Below, piece by piece: positions 34,007 to 42,573 of a stretch of 64,000 nucleotides of DNA (position 1 is its first letter; each line of letters opens with the position of its first letter). The DNA is from Devosia lacusdianchii (GTDB taxonomy: Bacteria > Pseudomonadota > Alphaproteobacteria > Rhizobiales > Devosiaceae), in assembly GCF_022429625.1 (NCBI RefSeq), contig NZ_CP092483.1:2480001-2544000 (forward strand), given 5' to 3'. Both the position numbers and the translations under genes were made by a program. Under the pieces are notes generated by a model. That model had not been told where the DNA came from. It saw only the letters and a list, made by a program, of their open reading frames with translations, and did not search any database.

Positions 34007-34999
34007 TCAGCAAGCCCGGGTTAGTCGCAAGACCTTGTCGGTGTGGATGGACACGAGCATCCGCATGAACGGCTTGTCGGGAAAATCGGTCTGGAGGATG
34101 CGCAACGGGCCTTCGATCAGGGACAGGGATTGTGCCAGCTCATAGAAGTGCATCCGCGCCGGGTCGAGTTCGACATTGATGCCGAGCTCGCCGTAGGCAT
34201 CGCCCAAGCGCATCTTGGTGAAGGCGTGCTCCCACTCGACGTCGAAGAACATCACGCCTTCAATGTCGATCATCACCGACTGACCGTTGTCATCGAGCAT
34301 GACATGGTCCGCGCCAAGCTCGCCGTGAATAAGACCGTAGGAATCGCGCGGCTGAATGAGCGAATAGAGCCTCTGAAGCGTGCTCCCGATCAGCGGGAAG
34401 GCTAGCTGCAATGCTTTCTACCTGGCCGGCGACGGAGCCTAGATGATCGAGCGCTCGATCCAGCACTACCTGCTCAGCTCTGCGATCCTGACGGACCGCC
34501 CCTGACGCGATGGCGAATGGCTTGCCAAGGCTGGGGGATGTGTATCTCGCCATACCATTGAGCATAGCTCCCAGCTCGCGCAGTGGCGCCAGGGATGCCT
34601 TCGGATCGGCTGCGATGAGCGCTTCAAGCGTGCCGTTGCGAAGATCTTCGGCGACGGCGATATCGGCCGGGTACAATGACTGGCTGCGGTCGGTCAGCAG
34701 CAATTTTGGTCCCCTCGCCCCAGCCCCTTCGAGGGCCGCGACTGCCGTCTCCAGAAAGTCGATACCCGACGCCTCGGCGAAAGGATCGCTCTGGTCGGTG
34801 CCATTGTCCGCCCAGTAATTCTCGGACGCATTCCACGCATAGAGGATGACTGTGCTGCCATCATCCAGCAGAGCCGGTAAACACCCTTCTTGCTTCCGCC
34901 GCTCAGCCGGTCAAAGGAAACGAGGCAGCGAGCAGTGCCAAACGTCTCCCTCAGGACCGCTTCCACATGCTCCCGCTGCATGAACTGCCGATCTGCCAT
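34007..34999 (-). pseudogene. APH-type phosphotransferase, broken by two frameshifts
   Basis: Three successive reading frames together spell one phosphotransferase of about 330 aa. The first runs from ATG 34999 to GSKKGVYRL near 34873; the frame then shifts to LLDDGSTVILYAWN and continues to about VESIAASL near 34410; a second shift leads to PLIGSTLQRLYSLIQPR and the end at 34007. The kinase-like loop HGELGADHVMLDD and the metal-side IDIEGVMFFDVEWEHAF are in the last frame. The family covers aminoglycoside/macrolide phosphotransferase-like enzymes of mostly unknown substrate. Two indels make sequencing error unlikely but not excluded. An intact relative lies divergent at 35382. Confidence 0.85.
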
Positions 35000-35381
35000 C
35001 TCGCACCTGCTATCGTGATTGGAAGGGGCGCGTTTATCGTTCGGTGTGGCGCGTAGAACAAGGGCAATCGGCCATTTGCACCAGAATAGGACCAGATTTT
35101 CGGCCTACGTCGGCGCCAAATAGCTATCGGATAGCCGTAACTAGCCTTTGAATTTCAGGCTGGTATCGCGTCACGCCCTGACACGGTCCGGCTTTACGAC
35201 AGCTTCGATGGCACAATGGTGGTGGATGCCAGTCTGATGTGACCAATAGAGGTGGCCGCTCCTGGCGGGTGGCCACCTCTATTGCTGAAGCACCCGGCAC
35301 GGCACCAGGAAAACCGCTCAACTCCTGCTGCGATCTGCGCTATCCGTGCTGCCACAAGCCTTCAGATGATGGGACCCGTCC
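35000..35381. other. 380-nt region between divergent phosphotransferase genes
   Basis: No complete gene. It holds a 13-bp palindrome GCTATCGGATAGC at 35123-35135, a terminator-like hairpin at 35244-35284, and a 33-codon open stretch at 35141-35242 that ends shortly before the hairpin and may be the tail of a lost gene. The rest is not informative to me. Confidence 0.5.
35244..35284. terminator. rho-independent terminator-like hairpin
   Basis: CAATAGAGGTGGCC and GGCCACCTCTATTG form a perfect 14-bp stem around a 13-nt loop. It lies upstream of two divergent genes, where neither needs a terminator, which hints at a lost plus-strand gene ending at about 35242. Confidence 0.6.
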
Positions 35382-36248
35382 ATGCAGCCAACTGATGTTT
35401 CGCGTGCTTTGGCGATGGCCAAGTCAACCGCCTTGGCGCTTGGCCTCACCGCCGATGACGCGGTGGTACTGCAGAATTCGAACAAGCTGACCGTGCACCT
35501 CCGCCCTTGCGACATCCTTGCCCGGATCGCCCCGTCGACCGACCACGTGGCGCAGTTCGAGGTCGATCTTGCCGGCCAACTCGCCGAAACAGAAAGCCCG
35601 GCAGGAGCCCTCGACCCGCGCATCCCCCCGCGTGTCTACGAGGCAGACGGCTTCGCGGTTACATTTTGGACGTACCACGCGCCGGTCACGTCGGATGTCG
35701 CGCCTGCCGCCTACGGCGATGCGCTACGGCGTCTGCACATCGGCATGCGGAAAATCGACCTTGCAGCGCCGCATTTCACCGACCGAATTGCCGAAGCCGA
35801 GCGCCTCCTGGCGAACCGCGACCAGACACCTGAACTATCCGACGCCGACCGGGCCTTTCTCAGCGGCATGTTGGACAGTCTCAAACTGTCGATTCTCGGC
35901 CACGGTGCTGCCGATCAGCTGCTGCACGGCGAGCCCCACCCAGGCAATCTGCTGAGTACCACTCTGGGGCCGCTCTTCATTGACCTTGAGACTTGCTGCC
36001 GCGGGCCGATCGAGTTCGACCTGGCTCACGTGCCCGAGGCGGTTGTCGACCACTATCCAGACGTGGATCAGGCATTGCTGGACGAATGCCGCGCCCTCGT
36101 TCTCGTGATGGTCGCAGCATGGCGTTGGGATGCGGGCGACCAGTTCCCCAACGGCCGACAGTGGGCCGAGGAGTTCACACGCGCGTTACGCAAAGGCGCC
36201 CCATGGCCTTCGCTCGACGCCATGGCTCGGCAGCTCGCTGGATCGTAG
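35382..36248 (+). CDS. phosphotransferase family protein (APH type)
   Basis: A 288-aa kinase-fold protein of the aminoglycoside phosphotransferase/choline kinase superfamily. The catalytic loop HGEPHPGNLL and the metal-binding IDLETCCRGPIEFDLAHVPE are present; in the loop Glu replaces the usual catalytic Asp (HGDxxxxN to HGEPHPGN), so activity is not certain. The N-lobe has LRPCDILARIAPS and FEVDLAGQLAE. The substrate is unknown. A broken phosphotransferase gene of a different subgroup lies upstream in the opposite direction. Confidence 0.85.
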   Translation: MQPTDVSRALAMAKSTALALGLTADDAVVLQNSNKLTVHLRPCDILARIAPSTDHVAQFEVDLAGQLAETESPAGALDPRIPPRVYEADGFAVTFWTYHAPVTSDVAPAAYGDALRRLHIGMRKIDLAAPHFTDRIAEAERLLANRDQTPELSDADRAFLSGMLDSLKLSILGHGAADQLLHGEPHPGNLLSTTLGPLFIDLETCCRGPIEFDLAHVPEAVVDHYPDVDQALLDECRALVLVMVAAWRWDAGDQFPNGRQWAEEFTRALRKGAPWPSLDAMARQLAGS

Positions 36249-36330
36249 TTTATCGGCTTCGGCCGGCCGGTTTGGCCCGTCGCATGATTTCTGCGAACAC
36301 CGCGACGCAGATCGTCCCTCTTCCAATTTC

Positions 36331-36364
36331 ATCCAATATTTCAAGTATCATTGAAACAATGGAT
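36331..36364. promoter_or_regulatory. long inverted repeat, ArsR/SmtB-like operator candidate
   Basis: The core TTTCAA-GTATCA-TTGAAA (36339-36356) is a perfect 6+6 repeat; with flanks ATCCAATA/CAATGGAT it extends to 14-nt arms with 12 matches. It ends 8 nt before the start of the DUF6428-type gene. A similar layout is used by ArsR-family repressors, but no arsR is nearby. Confidence 0.5.
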
Positions 36365-36372
36365 GCCGCAAC

Positions 36373-36890
36373 ATGAACACGCATGCAACCGTCCCCTACA
36401 TCGAAGTCGAGAGCGGCCTGGCCGCGGTGCTGGCGCGCCTCGATGGGCATGATGATCTGCCGTTGTCGATCACCTATTCCGACCGGGCCGTCCAGGCCGG
36501 CTACCATGTGACCGAGGTGAAGGCGGCTCGTTCACGACGCTGGACTGTGGCGGCAACCCTGATGCCTGGGACGAAACGGTACCGCAGGTGGAGGACATTC
36601 CCCAGGAAACAGGCAAGCGACAAATGACCGCCGGCAAGTTCCGAAAAATCCTGGAGCAGGTCGATCGCAAGGTACGCCTCAACCATGAGGCGCGGCTGAC
36701 CATCGAAATCGCCCAACCGGGCGAGGCCATGCGAGCATTCGACATCGCGGACGTGTCAATCGATGACGATCGCGCGACCTTGGTGCTCGGCGTTCGCGCC
36801 GCCATCTGCAAGCCGCGGCATCGGGCGCAGCAGGCCGAGTCCGCAGCCCTGTGCTGCGCACCGTCGGCAAAGGCGACCCCCTGTTGCTGA
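36373..36890 (+). pseudogene. DUF6428-like protein, single frameshift
   Basis: The frame from ATG 36373 reads DLPLSITYSDRAVQAGYHVTEVKAA and then loses sense near 36535. Shifting by one base restores FTTLDCGGNPDAWDETVPQVED and continues to a stop at 36888-36890, with a C-terminal cysteine tail (CKPRH, ALCC, TPCC). Joined, it is a protein of about 170 aa resembling DUF6428, which I recall from loci with ArsR regulators; that memory needs a search. One missing base (probably a T in GCGGCT-CGTTC) explains it, so sequencing error or recent mutation are both possible. It converges on gpt. Confidence 0.7.
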
Positions 36891-36908
36891 TGGAAGGTAG
36901 GTCCTGCC

Positions 36909-37406
36909 TCAGTCCGTTCCGCCGCTGATCGGCGCCACATAGGCCACGTCCAGATCCCACGGGAAGAAAATCCAGGTGTCCTGGCTGACTTCGGTGATGA
37001 ACGTATCCACCATCTCGCGGCCCTTGGGCTTGGCGTAGACGGTGGCAAAGTGGGCGCCGGGGAGCATTTCGCGGACGACGCGGGCGGTGGAGCCGGTATC
37101 GACCAGGTCGTCGACGATCAGCACCTTGCCACCGTTGCGGGCAATGTCGAGCACCGACTGGCTGATTTCCTTCAGCACCTTGATGCCGCCCTGGTTCTGG
37201 TGGTCGTAACTCTTGACCGCCACGGTCTCGACCGTGCGGATATTGAGCTCGCGCGCCACGATGGCCGCCGGCACCAGCCCGCCGCGTGCAATGGCGACGA
37301 CCGCGTCGAACGTTCCCAGACCCGCCAGCCGCCAGGCAAGCGCGCGGCTGTCGCGGTGGAACTGATCCCAGGTGACCGGGAACGACTTCTGGTTCGGATT
37401 ACTCAA
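36909..37406 (-). CDS. gpt: xanthine-guanine phosphoribosyltransferase
   Basis: Purine salvage enzyme joining xanthine or guanine to PRPP. 165 aa. The PRPP loop [13 protein letters not shown] is intact; [23 protein letters not shown] and WIFFPWD are typical of Gpt. The start is an unusual TTG at 37406, supported by AGGAG about 8 nt before it; no ATG lies in frame. It follows the cinA-type gene by 100 nt on the same strand. Confidence 0.93.
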   Translation of the reverse strand: MSNPNQKSFPVTWDQFHRDSRALAWRLAGLGTFDAVVAIARGGLVPAAIVARELNIRTVETVAVKSYDHQNQGGIKVLKEISQSVLDIARNGGKVLIVDDLVDTGSTARVVREMLPGAHFATVYAKPKGREMVDTFITEVSQDTWIFFPWDLDVAYVAPISGGTD

Positions 37407-37508
37407 AATGTGTCTCCTGCGCCGACGCTCTATCGCGCCGCGGTGAATTTCAGGGTTCGTTGCTTAGCAAACGCAGGCGGTTCCGCCAATCGCTGGCGCG
37501 ACTTATGC

Positions 37509-38282
37509 TCACTCCGTCTCAGCGGGCGGCTCAATGCCGGCATTGCGGTGTGCCTGGGCGACCATGGCCCGCACCTTGTCCGCCGCCTCTTCCAGCCGCG
37601 CCGGGTCGGACGAGCGCAGCACCAGCTCGGTCATCACCCGATCCTTACCCATCTGCGGATAGCTACCCATTTTGACGTCGGGATACTGGTCCTGCAGCGC
37701 GCCGAGCGGTCCGCCGAGCGTCCCCTCGCCCACAGCTGCCTTCACCGCGACCGACAGCACCTTCTTGCCGCCCTTGAGCGTGGGCGCCAGCGCCTCCAGC
37801 ATGGCGCGCATGATGATGGGTACGCCGGCCATCACATGCACATTGCCGATGCGGAAGCCCGGCGCCGCGCTGACCGAATTGACGATCAGGTCGGCGCCCT
37901 CGGGGATTCGTGCCATGCGCAGCCGCGCCTCGTTGACCTCGGTACCGGTCTCCTTCCAGCGCGTTTCCAGCATAGCCCGAGCCTGGGCATTGATCGGCAA
38001 GGCCACGCCAAATGCCTTGGCGATAGCGTCGGCGGTAATATCGTCATGGGTCGGCCCGATGCCACCGGTGGTGAACACATAGGTGTAGCGGGCGCGCAGG
38101 GCGTTGACGGCATCGACGATGTCGTCGGTATCATCGCTTACCACGCGCACTTCCTTGAGATCGATTCCCAAGTCCGTACAGAAATCGGCGGTGGCGCCGA
38201 TATTGACGTCCTTCGTCCGGCCCGAAAGAATTTCATCGCCGATCACGAGAAGGCCGGCGGTCACGCTATCTGCACTCGACAT
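37509..38282 (-). CDS. CinA N-terminal-type molybdopterin-binding domain protein
   Basis: A 257-aa MoCF-biosynthesis-fold protein (competence/damage-inducible CinA N-terminal domain). Start set at ATG 38282 (MSSADSVTAGLLVIGDEILSG); an upstream ATG at 38324 adds 14 residues. GDEILSGRTKDVN, VSDDTDDI and FTTGGIGPTHDDITADAIAKAFG are diagnostic. The C-terminal nicotinamide-nucleotide deamidase domain of full CinA is missing, so only the first half, with possible ADP-ribose pyrophosphatase activity, is present. Divergent from map. Confidence 0.9.
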   Translation of the reverse strand: MSSADSVTAGLLVIGDEILSGRTKDVNIGATADFCTDLGIDLKEVRVVSDDTDDIVDAVNALRARYTYVFTTGGIGPTHDDITADAIAKAFGVALPINAQARAMLETRWKETGTEVNEARLRMARIPEGADLIVNSVSAAPGFRIGNVHVMAGVPIIMRAMLEALAPTLKGGKKVLSVAVKAAVGEGTLGGPLGALQDQYPDVKMGSYPQMGKDRVMTELVLRSSDPARLEEAADKVRAMVAQAHRNAGIEPPAETE

Positions 38283-38408
38283 GGTCTCAATCCGTGGCTT
38301 GCTGTCCGCCAGACATGCCTTCACGAGATATCGGCGTCAAGCATACGTGTCGCCCTTCCAATCCGCCGGCCATGCGACTACTTTCTGCGGCATTACCCGG
38401 AGTTCTTG

Positions 38409-39242
38409 ATGATCACCTTTGTCGATGCCCCTGCTAAAGCCCGCCGCACACCCGGCGTTATCCCGCTGCACGGTGCGGAAGGCTTCGAGGGCATGCGCAA
38501 GGCCGGCGCCCTGACCGCAAGGGCGCTCGACATCCTGACCGAATATGTCGAGCCCGGCGTGCCCACCGCCACTATCGACAAGGTCGCCTATGAATTCGCG
38601 CGCGATAACGGCGCTGTCCCGGCGACGATCTTCTACAAGGGCTATCGCCACTCCCTGTGCACCTCGATCAACCATGTCGTCTGCCACGGCATTCCCGATG
38701 AACGGCCGCTGCGTGACGGCGATATCGTCAATATCGACCTCACCCTGGTGGTCGATGGCTGGCACGGCGATTCCAGCCGCATGTATCCGGTCGGCGAAAT
38801 CTCGCGGAAGGCCGAGCGCCTGATCGAGGTCACCTATGCCGGCCTCGAAGCCGGCATCGCGGCGGCCAAACCCGGCAACACCACCGGCGATATCGGCGCC
38901 GCCATCCAAGCGGTGGCCGAGGGCGAGCGCATGAGCGTGGTGCGCGATTTCGTTGGCCACGGGCTAGGCAAGCTCTTCCACGACGAACCCAACATCATGC
39001 ATTTCGGCACGCCGGGAACTGGCGTTCCGCTCAAGCCGGGGATGATCTTCACCATCGAGCCGATGATCAATCTCGGCCGGCCGCACGTCAAAATCCTGTC
39101 CGACGGCTGGACGGCGGTCACACGCGACCGCACGCTCTCGGCACAGTGCGAGCATTCGATCGGCATTACCGAAACGGACTGCGAGATTTTCACGCTGTCG
39201 CCCGCCGGCCTGTTCAATCCCATGGTCATGCGGGCCGCCTGA
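38409..39242 (+). CDS. map: type I methionine aminopeptidase
   Basis: Removes the initiator methionine. 277 aa from ATG 38409. The metal ligands appear in VNIDLTLVVDGWHGDSSRMY (two Asp), GHGLGKLFHDEP (His), FTIEPMI (Glu) and SAQCEHSIGIT (Glu). An N-terminal extension of about 25 residues over the E. coli enzyme is common in Hyphomicrobiales. The long open frame upstream of this start is antisense to cinA and unconserved. Its TGA shares a base with the radC ATG. Confidence 0.95.
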   Translation: MITFVDAPAKARRTPGVIPLHGAEGFEGMRKAGALTARALDILTEYVEPGVPTATIDKVAYEFARDNGAVPATIFYKGYRHSLCTSINHVVCHGIPDERPLRDGDIVNIDLTLVVDGWHGDSSRMYPVGEISRKAERLIEVTYAGLEAGIAAAKPGNTTGDIGAAIQAVAEGERMSVVRDFVGHGLGKLFHDEPNIMHFGTPGTGVPLKPGMIFTIEPMINLGRPHVKILSDGWTAVTRDRTLSAQCEHSIGITETDCEIFTLSPAGLFNPMVMRAA

Positions 39243-39973
39243 TGAGCGATTGGCCCGACGAGTTTGCCGAGGCCGCCGTTCCTGCACCGCGCACCGAGGC
39301 CGATGATCACGCCGGCCATCGCCAGCGCGTCCGCGAGCGCTTTCTCAAGGTCGGCGGTGATGCGCTGGAGGACTATGAGCTGCTTGAGCTCGCGCTCCAG
39401 CTTGTCATTCCCCGGCGCGATACCAAGGCGCTGGCAAAGTCCCTGCTGCGCGAGTTCGGTTCGTTTTCCGGCGTGTTCAACGCCAGCCAGGCCCGGCTGG
39501 AAAAGGTCGAGGGCCTGGGGCCCACCTCGGTCGCCCATATCAAGGTCATCCAAGCCGTCGCCGCCCGCTTCGGCCACGACCGCATCGATGCCGAGCAGCC
39601 CATTCTGTCGTCATGGTCGCAACTGATCGACTATTGCCGCAGCCAGATGGCGTTCCAGTCCATCGAGCAGTTCCGCATCCTCTTCCTCGACAAGAAGAAC
39701 CGCCTGATCGCCGATGAGGTGCAGCAGACCGGCACGGTCGACCACACCCCGGTCTATCCGCGCGAAGTCATCCGCCGCACGCTGGAGCTATCGGCCACAG
39801 CGCTGATCCTGGTCCATAACCATCCTTCGGGCGATCCCGCCCCGTCGTCGGCCGATGTCCGCATGACCAAGGAAATATCCGATATCGCCAAGCCTCTGGG
39901 CATAACGCTGCACGACCACATCATCATCGGCAAATCCGGTCACGCCTCGCTGCGCGGCCTCAAGTTGCTCTGA
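39242..39973 (+). CDS. radC: RadC family protein (JAB/MPN domain)
   Basis: A 243-aa RadC protein from ATG 39242. Residues about 20-105 form helix-hairpin-helix DNA-binding elements (RRDTKALAKSLLREFGS, KVEGLGPTSVAHIKV). The JAMM metalloprotease-like motif is present as LVHNHPSGDPAPSSAD. Once thought a repair protein, its real role is unclear. It overlaps map by one base, the usual order in Hyphomicrobiales. Confidence 0.93.
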   Translation: MSDWPDEFAEAAVPAPRTEADDHAGHRQRVRERFLKVGGDALEDYELLELALQLVIPRRDTKALAKSLLREFGSFSGVFNASQARLEKVEGLGPTSVAHIKVIQAVAARFGHDRIDAEQPILSSWSQLIDYCRSQMAFQSIEQFRILFLDKKNRLIADEVQQTGTVDHTPVYPREVIRRTLELSATALILVHNHPSGDPAPSSADVRMTKEISDIAKPLGITLHDHIIIGKSGHASLRGLKLL

Positions 39974-39999
39974 CTTGAGACCGCGCAGCGTACGCCCGG

Positions 40000-41514
40000 T
40001 CAGCGCGGTGACGCCGCGGCTTCCGTCATGGTCCGGCGCCCGAAGACGATGGCACTGAGCAAGGCCAGCGCCCACGCACAGGCCGCGCCATAGATCGTGA
40101 CCCAGCCGATACCCTGCGCCAGCGCGTCCCGCGCCACTGAGGCGGCAAATCCCAGCCCTTCGGCCGCCACGAAATTCCCCGCCGAGATCGCATCCGCGGC
40201 GACCTCGACCGAAGCCGGCAATTGCGACGACTGCAGCAGGTGGAACGACACGCCGCTCACCAGGATGAAGCCCATCACAGCGATGTTGACCGCCAGCGAG
40301 ATCATGCGCGCGCTCATGTCCATGCCGGACGCCATGCCCGCCCGCTCCGGCGGCACGGCGGCGGTGGCCGTGTTGGTCACAGGCGTATTGGTCAGCCCGA
40401 GCCCTATCCCGGCGACGAGGCAGCCCGGCAGCAGCGTCATCCAGCTCGCATACGCGCTCGTAGCGGCAATGTTCAGCAGCACGAAGCCGGCCCCGATCGT
40501 GAACAGCCCCACCGGAATGACGAAGCCCGGGCCACGACGCAGCAGCAACCGCTCGCCGAGCGGCGGCACGACAATGGTCGGCAAGGTATAGGCCAGCACG
40601 GTCAGGCCGGCCACGATGGCATCATAACCGAGCGCGGCCTGCAGGTAGATCGGCAGGTAGATCACAAACGGCCAGAAACTGAAGTTCATGCCGCTCGCCC
40701 CCAACAACGCTCCCGAAAACCTGCGGACGCGGAAGGCGCTGAAATCGAACATCGGCCGTGCTGCGCGCGTTTCGACGACGACGAACAGCACGAAGCTGGC
40801 GACGCTCGCCGCCAGGATGGTCAGCGCCGTCGGGCCGCTAAGGCCAAGCTCGCGGCCCTGCGTGATTAGATAGACAATGCCGAACACTGCCAGCGACAGC
40901 GTGATCATGCCGGCGAAGTCGATACGGTCTGAACTGGGATCGGACGATTCCTCGATGCTTTTCCAGGAGAGAATCAGCGCCGGCACCGCGAGCAGCACAT
41001 GGATCAGAAACACCCAGTGCCATGTGGCGAGCGTGATGATGGCGCCGCCAACGATCGGACCGAAGCCAAGGCCGGTTCCGAAGACGACGCCCCACCAGCC
41101 GAATGCCCTGCCCCGCTCAGCCCCGTCGCGGAACTGGTGTGACAGCACGGCAACCTGGCATGCCAGCATGGCCGCGCCACTGAGGCCCTGGAGGAAGCGC
41201 GCCGCGATCAGCAGCGGTGCGCTCGTGGCCAGCCCACAGATCAGCGAGGCGATCGCGAAGACCACGATCCCGACCATGAAGGTGCGCTTGCGACCGAACC
41301 GATCGCCCAGCGCGCCCATGGTCATCATGACGGCGCACATCGCGATAGTGTAGGCGTTCATGATCCATTGCAGTTGCTGGAAGTCGGCCGGCAGAACCTT
41401 TTCCAGCGTCGGCAGGATGGATGGAACGCTGGTTATTTCCAGCCCGAACATGAGGCTGGAAAGGCAGACGGCAATGAGGGCAAGATTGTTCTTGGATGAA
41501 GGGGCATAGCTCAC
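40000..41514 (-). CDS. MFS transporter, DHA2 (EmrB/QacA) family
   Basis: A 504-aa, 14-helix drug:proton antiporter-type protein. Family motifs: FGLEITSVPSILPTLEK in helix 1, MTMGALGDRFGRKRTFMVG (motif A), FLQGLSGAAMLACQVAVL and the helix-5 motif GTGLGFGPIVGGAI. A LysR regulator is transcribed divergently from a shared 180-nt gap and is its likely activator. The exported compound is unknown; neither an HlyD-type partner nor an outer-membrane factor is adjacent. Confidence 0.91.
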   Translation of the reverse strand: MSYAPSSKNNLALIAVCLSSLMFGLEITSVPSILPTLEKVLPADFQQLQWIMNAYTIAMCAVMMTMGALGDRFGRKRTFMVGIVVFAIASLICGLATSAPLLIAARFLQGLSGAAMLACQVAVLSHQFRDGAERGRAFGWWGVVFGTGLGFGPIVGGAIITLATWHWVFLIHVLLAVPALILSWKSIEESSDPSSDRIDFAGMITLSLAVFGIVYLITQGRELGLSGPTALTILAASVASFVLFVVVETRAARPMFDFSAFRVRRFSGALLGASGMNFSFWPFVIYLPIYLQAALGYDAIVAGLTVLAYTLPTIVVPPLGERLLLRRGPGFVIPVGLFTIGAGFVLLNIAATSAYASWMTLLPGCLVAGIGLGLTNTPVTNTATAAVPPERAGMASGMDMSARMISLAVNIAVMGFILVSGVSFHLLQSSQLPASVEVAADAISAGNFVAAEGLGFAASVARDALAQGIGWVTIYGAACAWALALLSAIVFGRRTMTEAAASPR

Positions 41515-41645
41515 GATTTTGGCCTTGTTGCTACATGTCAGAGGGTCGGCGTAACCGCCTCTTGCAATGCAAGAACGCGGCGGCGCGACCCGGTTCTGAC
41601 GGGAGGTTCGCTGCGGAACCTGCCCCGGCCTTGATCATTAGACAA

Positions 41646-41665
41646 TGATATGTCAGGTCATATCA
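41646..41665. promoter_or_regulatory. LysR-type operator candidate
   Basis: TGATATG-TCAGGT-CATATCA is a perfect 7-bp inverted repeat with a 6-nt spacer in the divergent gap, 28 nt upstream of the lysR start. The position fits autoregulation and control of the efflux gene. Confidence 0.6.
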
Positions 41666-41692
41666 GAGACAACAATTTCGGATGATGCTGCC

Positions 41693-42565
41693 ATGAGCGC
41701 GCTTGAAGTGGACGCCGTCCGCGCCTTCGTCATGATCGCCGACCTCCAGAGCTTCACTCGCGCCGCCGAGGCTCTCGGATCGACCCAAGGCGCAATCAGC
41801 GTGAAACTGAAGCGGCTAGAAGATCGCCTCGACAAAAGGCTAATCGAGCGGACGCCCAGGCAGGTGCGCTTGTCCGCCCAGGGCGAGGCCTTCCTCCCCG
41901 CGGCCCGGGAATTTCTGTGCGCCCACGAGCGGGCGCTCATCGCCCTCTCCGCCGAACGCCGGAAGTTTAGGCTCGGCATCGCCACCCATATCATGGGCCC
42001 GGAAGTGCCGATCCTGCTGGCCAAGCTCAAGCGGCTCGATCCGGGCCTGACTCTCGAAGTCATCAGCGACACTTCCCGTGCCTTGCTGGATTCCTTCGAA
42101 GACGGCTCCCTCGATGCCGTGATCGTCCGGAGTGATGAGGACCGCCGTGACGGCGAGGTGCTTGGCCCCGAGCATTTCGGCTGGTTTAGCTCGGCCGACT
42201 TCGAGCATCACGCCGGCGACCCGCTGCGAATAGCCAGCCATTCCCCGGCTTGCTCCGTGCGGGAGGTGGCGACACGCCTGTTGGATGGAGCCTCTATTCC
42301 GTGGACCGAGGCCTTTGTCGGCAGCACATCGGCGGTTACGGCAGCGCTGTCGGCAGGCCTTGCCGTCGCCGCCTATCCCCGCCGATTGGCCACGTCTTCC
42401 ATGATCGAGGTCGGCCAGGTGTTCGGCCTGCCCGCAATTCCGTCCCTGTCCATTGTGCTGCATTCGTCGCTGACCGATCCGAAGACGCGAGAAACGCTCC
42501 GGGCCATAACATCCGCATTCAGTGAACATCGGCGGGCCAGCAACAAGCAGATGTCGCTGGGCTGA
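41693..42565 (+). CDS. LysR-family transcriptional regulator
   Basis: A 290-aa LTTR from ATG 41693 (MSALEVDAVRAF); an in-frame ATG at 41651-41645 region would add 16 residues overlapping the operator candidate. The winged helix reads FVMIADLQSFTRAAEALGSTQGAISVKLKRLEDRL (in pieces). The effector domain begins about residue 85 (RLGIATHIMGPEV). It is divergent from the DHA2 efflux gene and probably controls it. Confidence 0.9.
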   Translation: MSALEVDAVRAFVMIADLQSFTRAAEALGSTQGAISVKLKRLEDRLDKRLIERTPRQVRLSAQGEAFLPAAREFLCAHERALIALSAERRKFRLGIATHIMGPEVPILLAKLKRLDPGLTLEVISDTSRALLDSFEDGSLDAVIVRSDEDRRDGEVLGPEHFGWFSSADFEHHAGDPLRIASHSPACSVREVATRLLDGASIPWTEAFVGSTSAVTAALSAGLAVAAYPRRLATSSMIEVGQVFGLPAIPSLSIVLHSSLTDPKTRETLRAITSAFSEHRRASNKQMSLG

Positions 42566-42573
42566 GAACCGGC

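Noticed and set aside
33458..36890. Genomic island integrated at tRNA-Leu
   Set aside because: Islands insert at the tRNA 3' end, which here faces RidA; the accessory genes lie on the 5' side, and I see no integrase or direct repeat of the tRNA end.
37050..38408. Open frame extending 453 codons upstream of map
   Set aside because: It runs antisense to gpt and cinA genes; conserved methionine aminopeptidase sequence begins only at ATG 38409.
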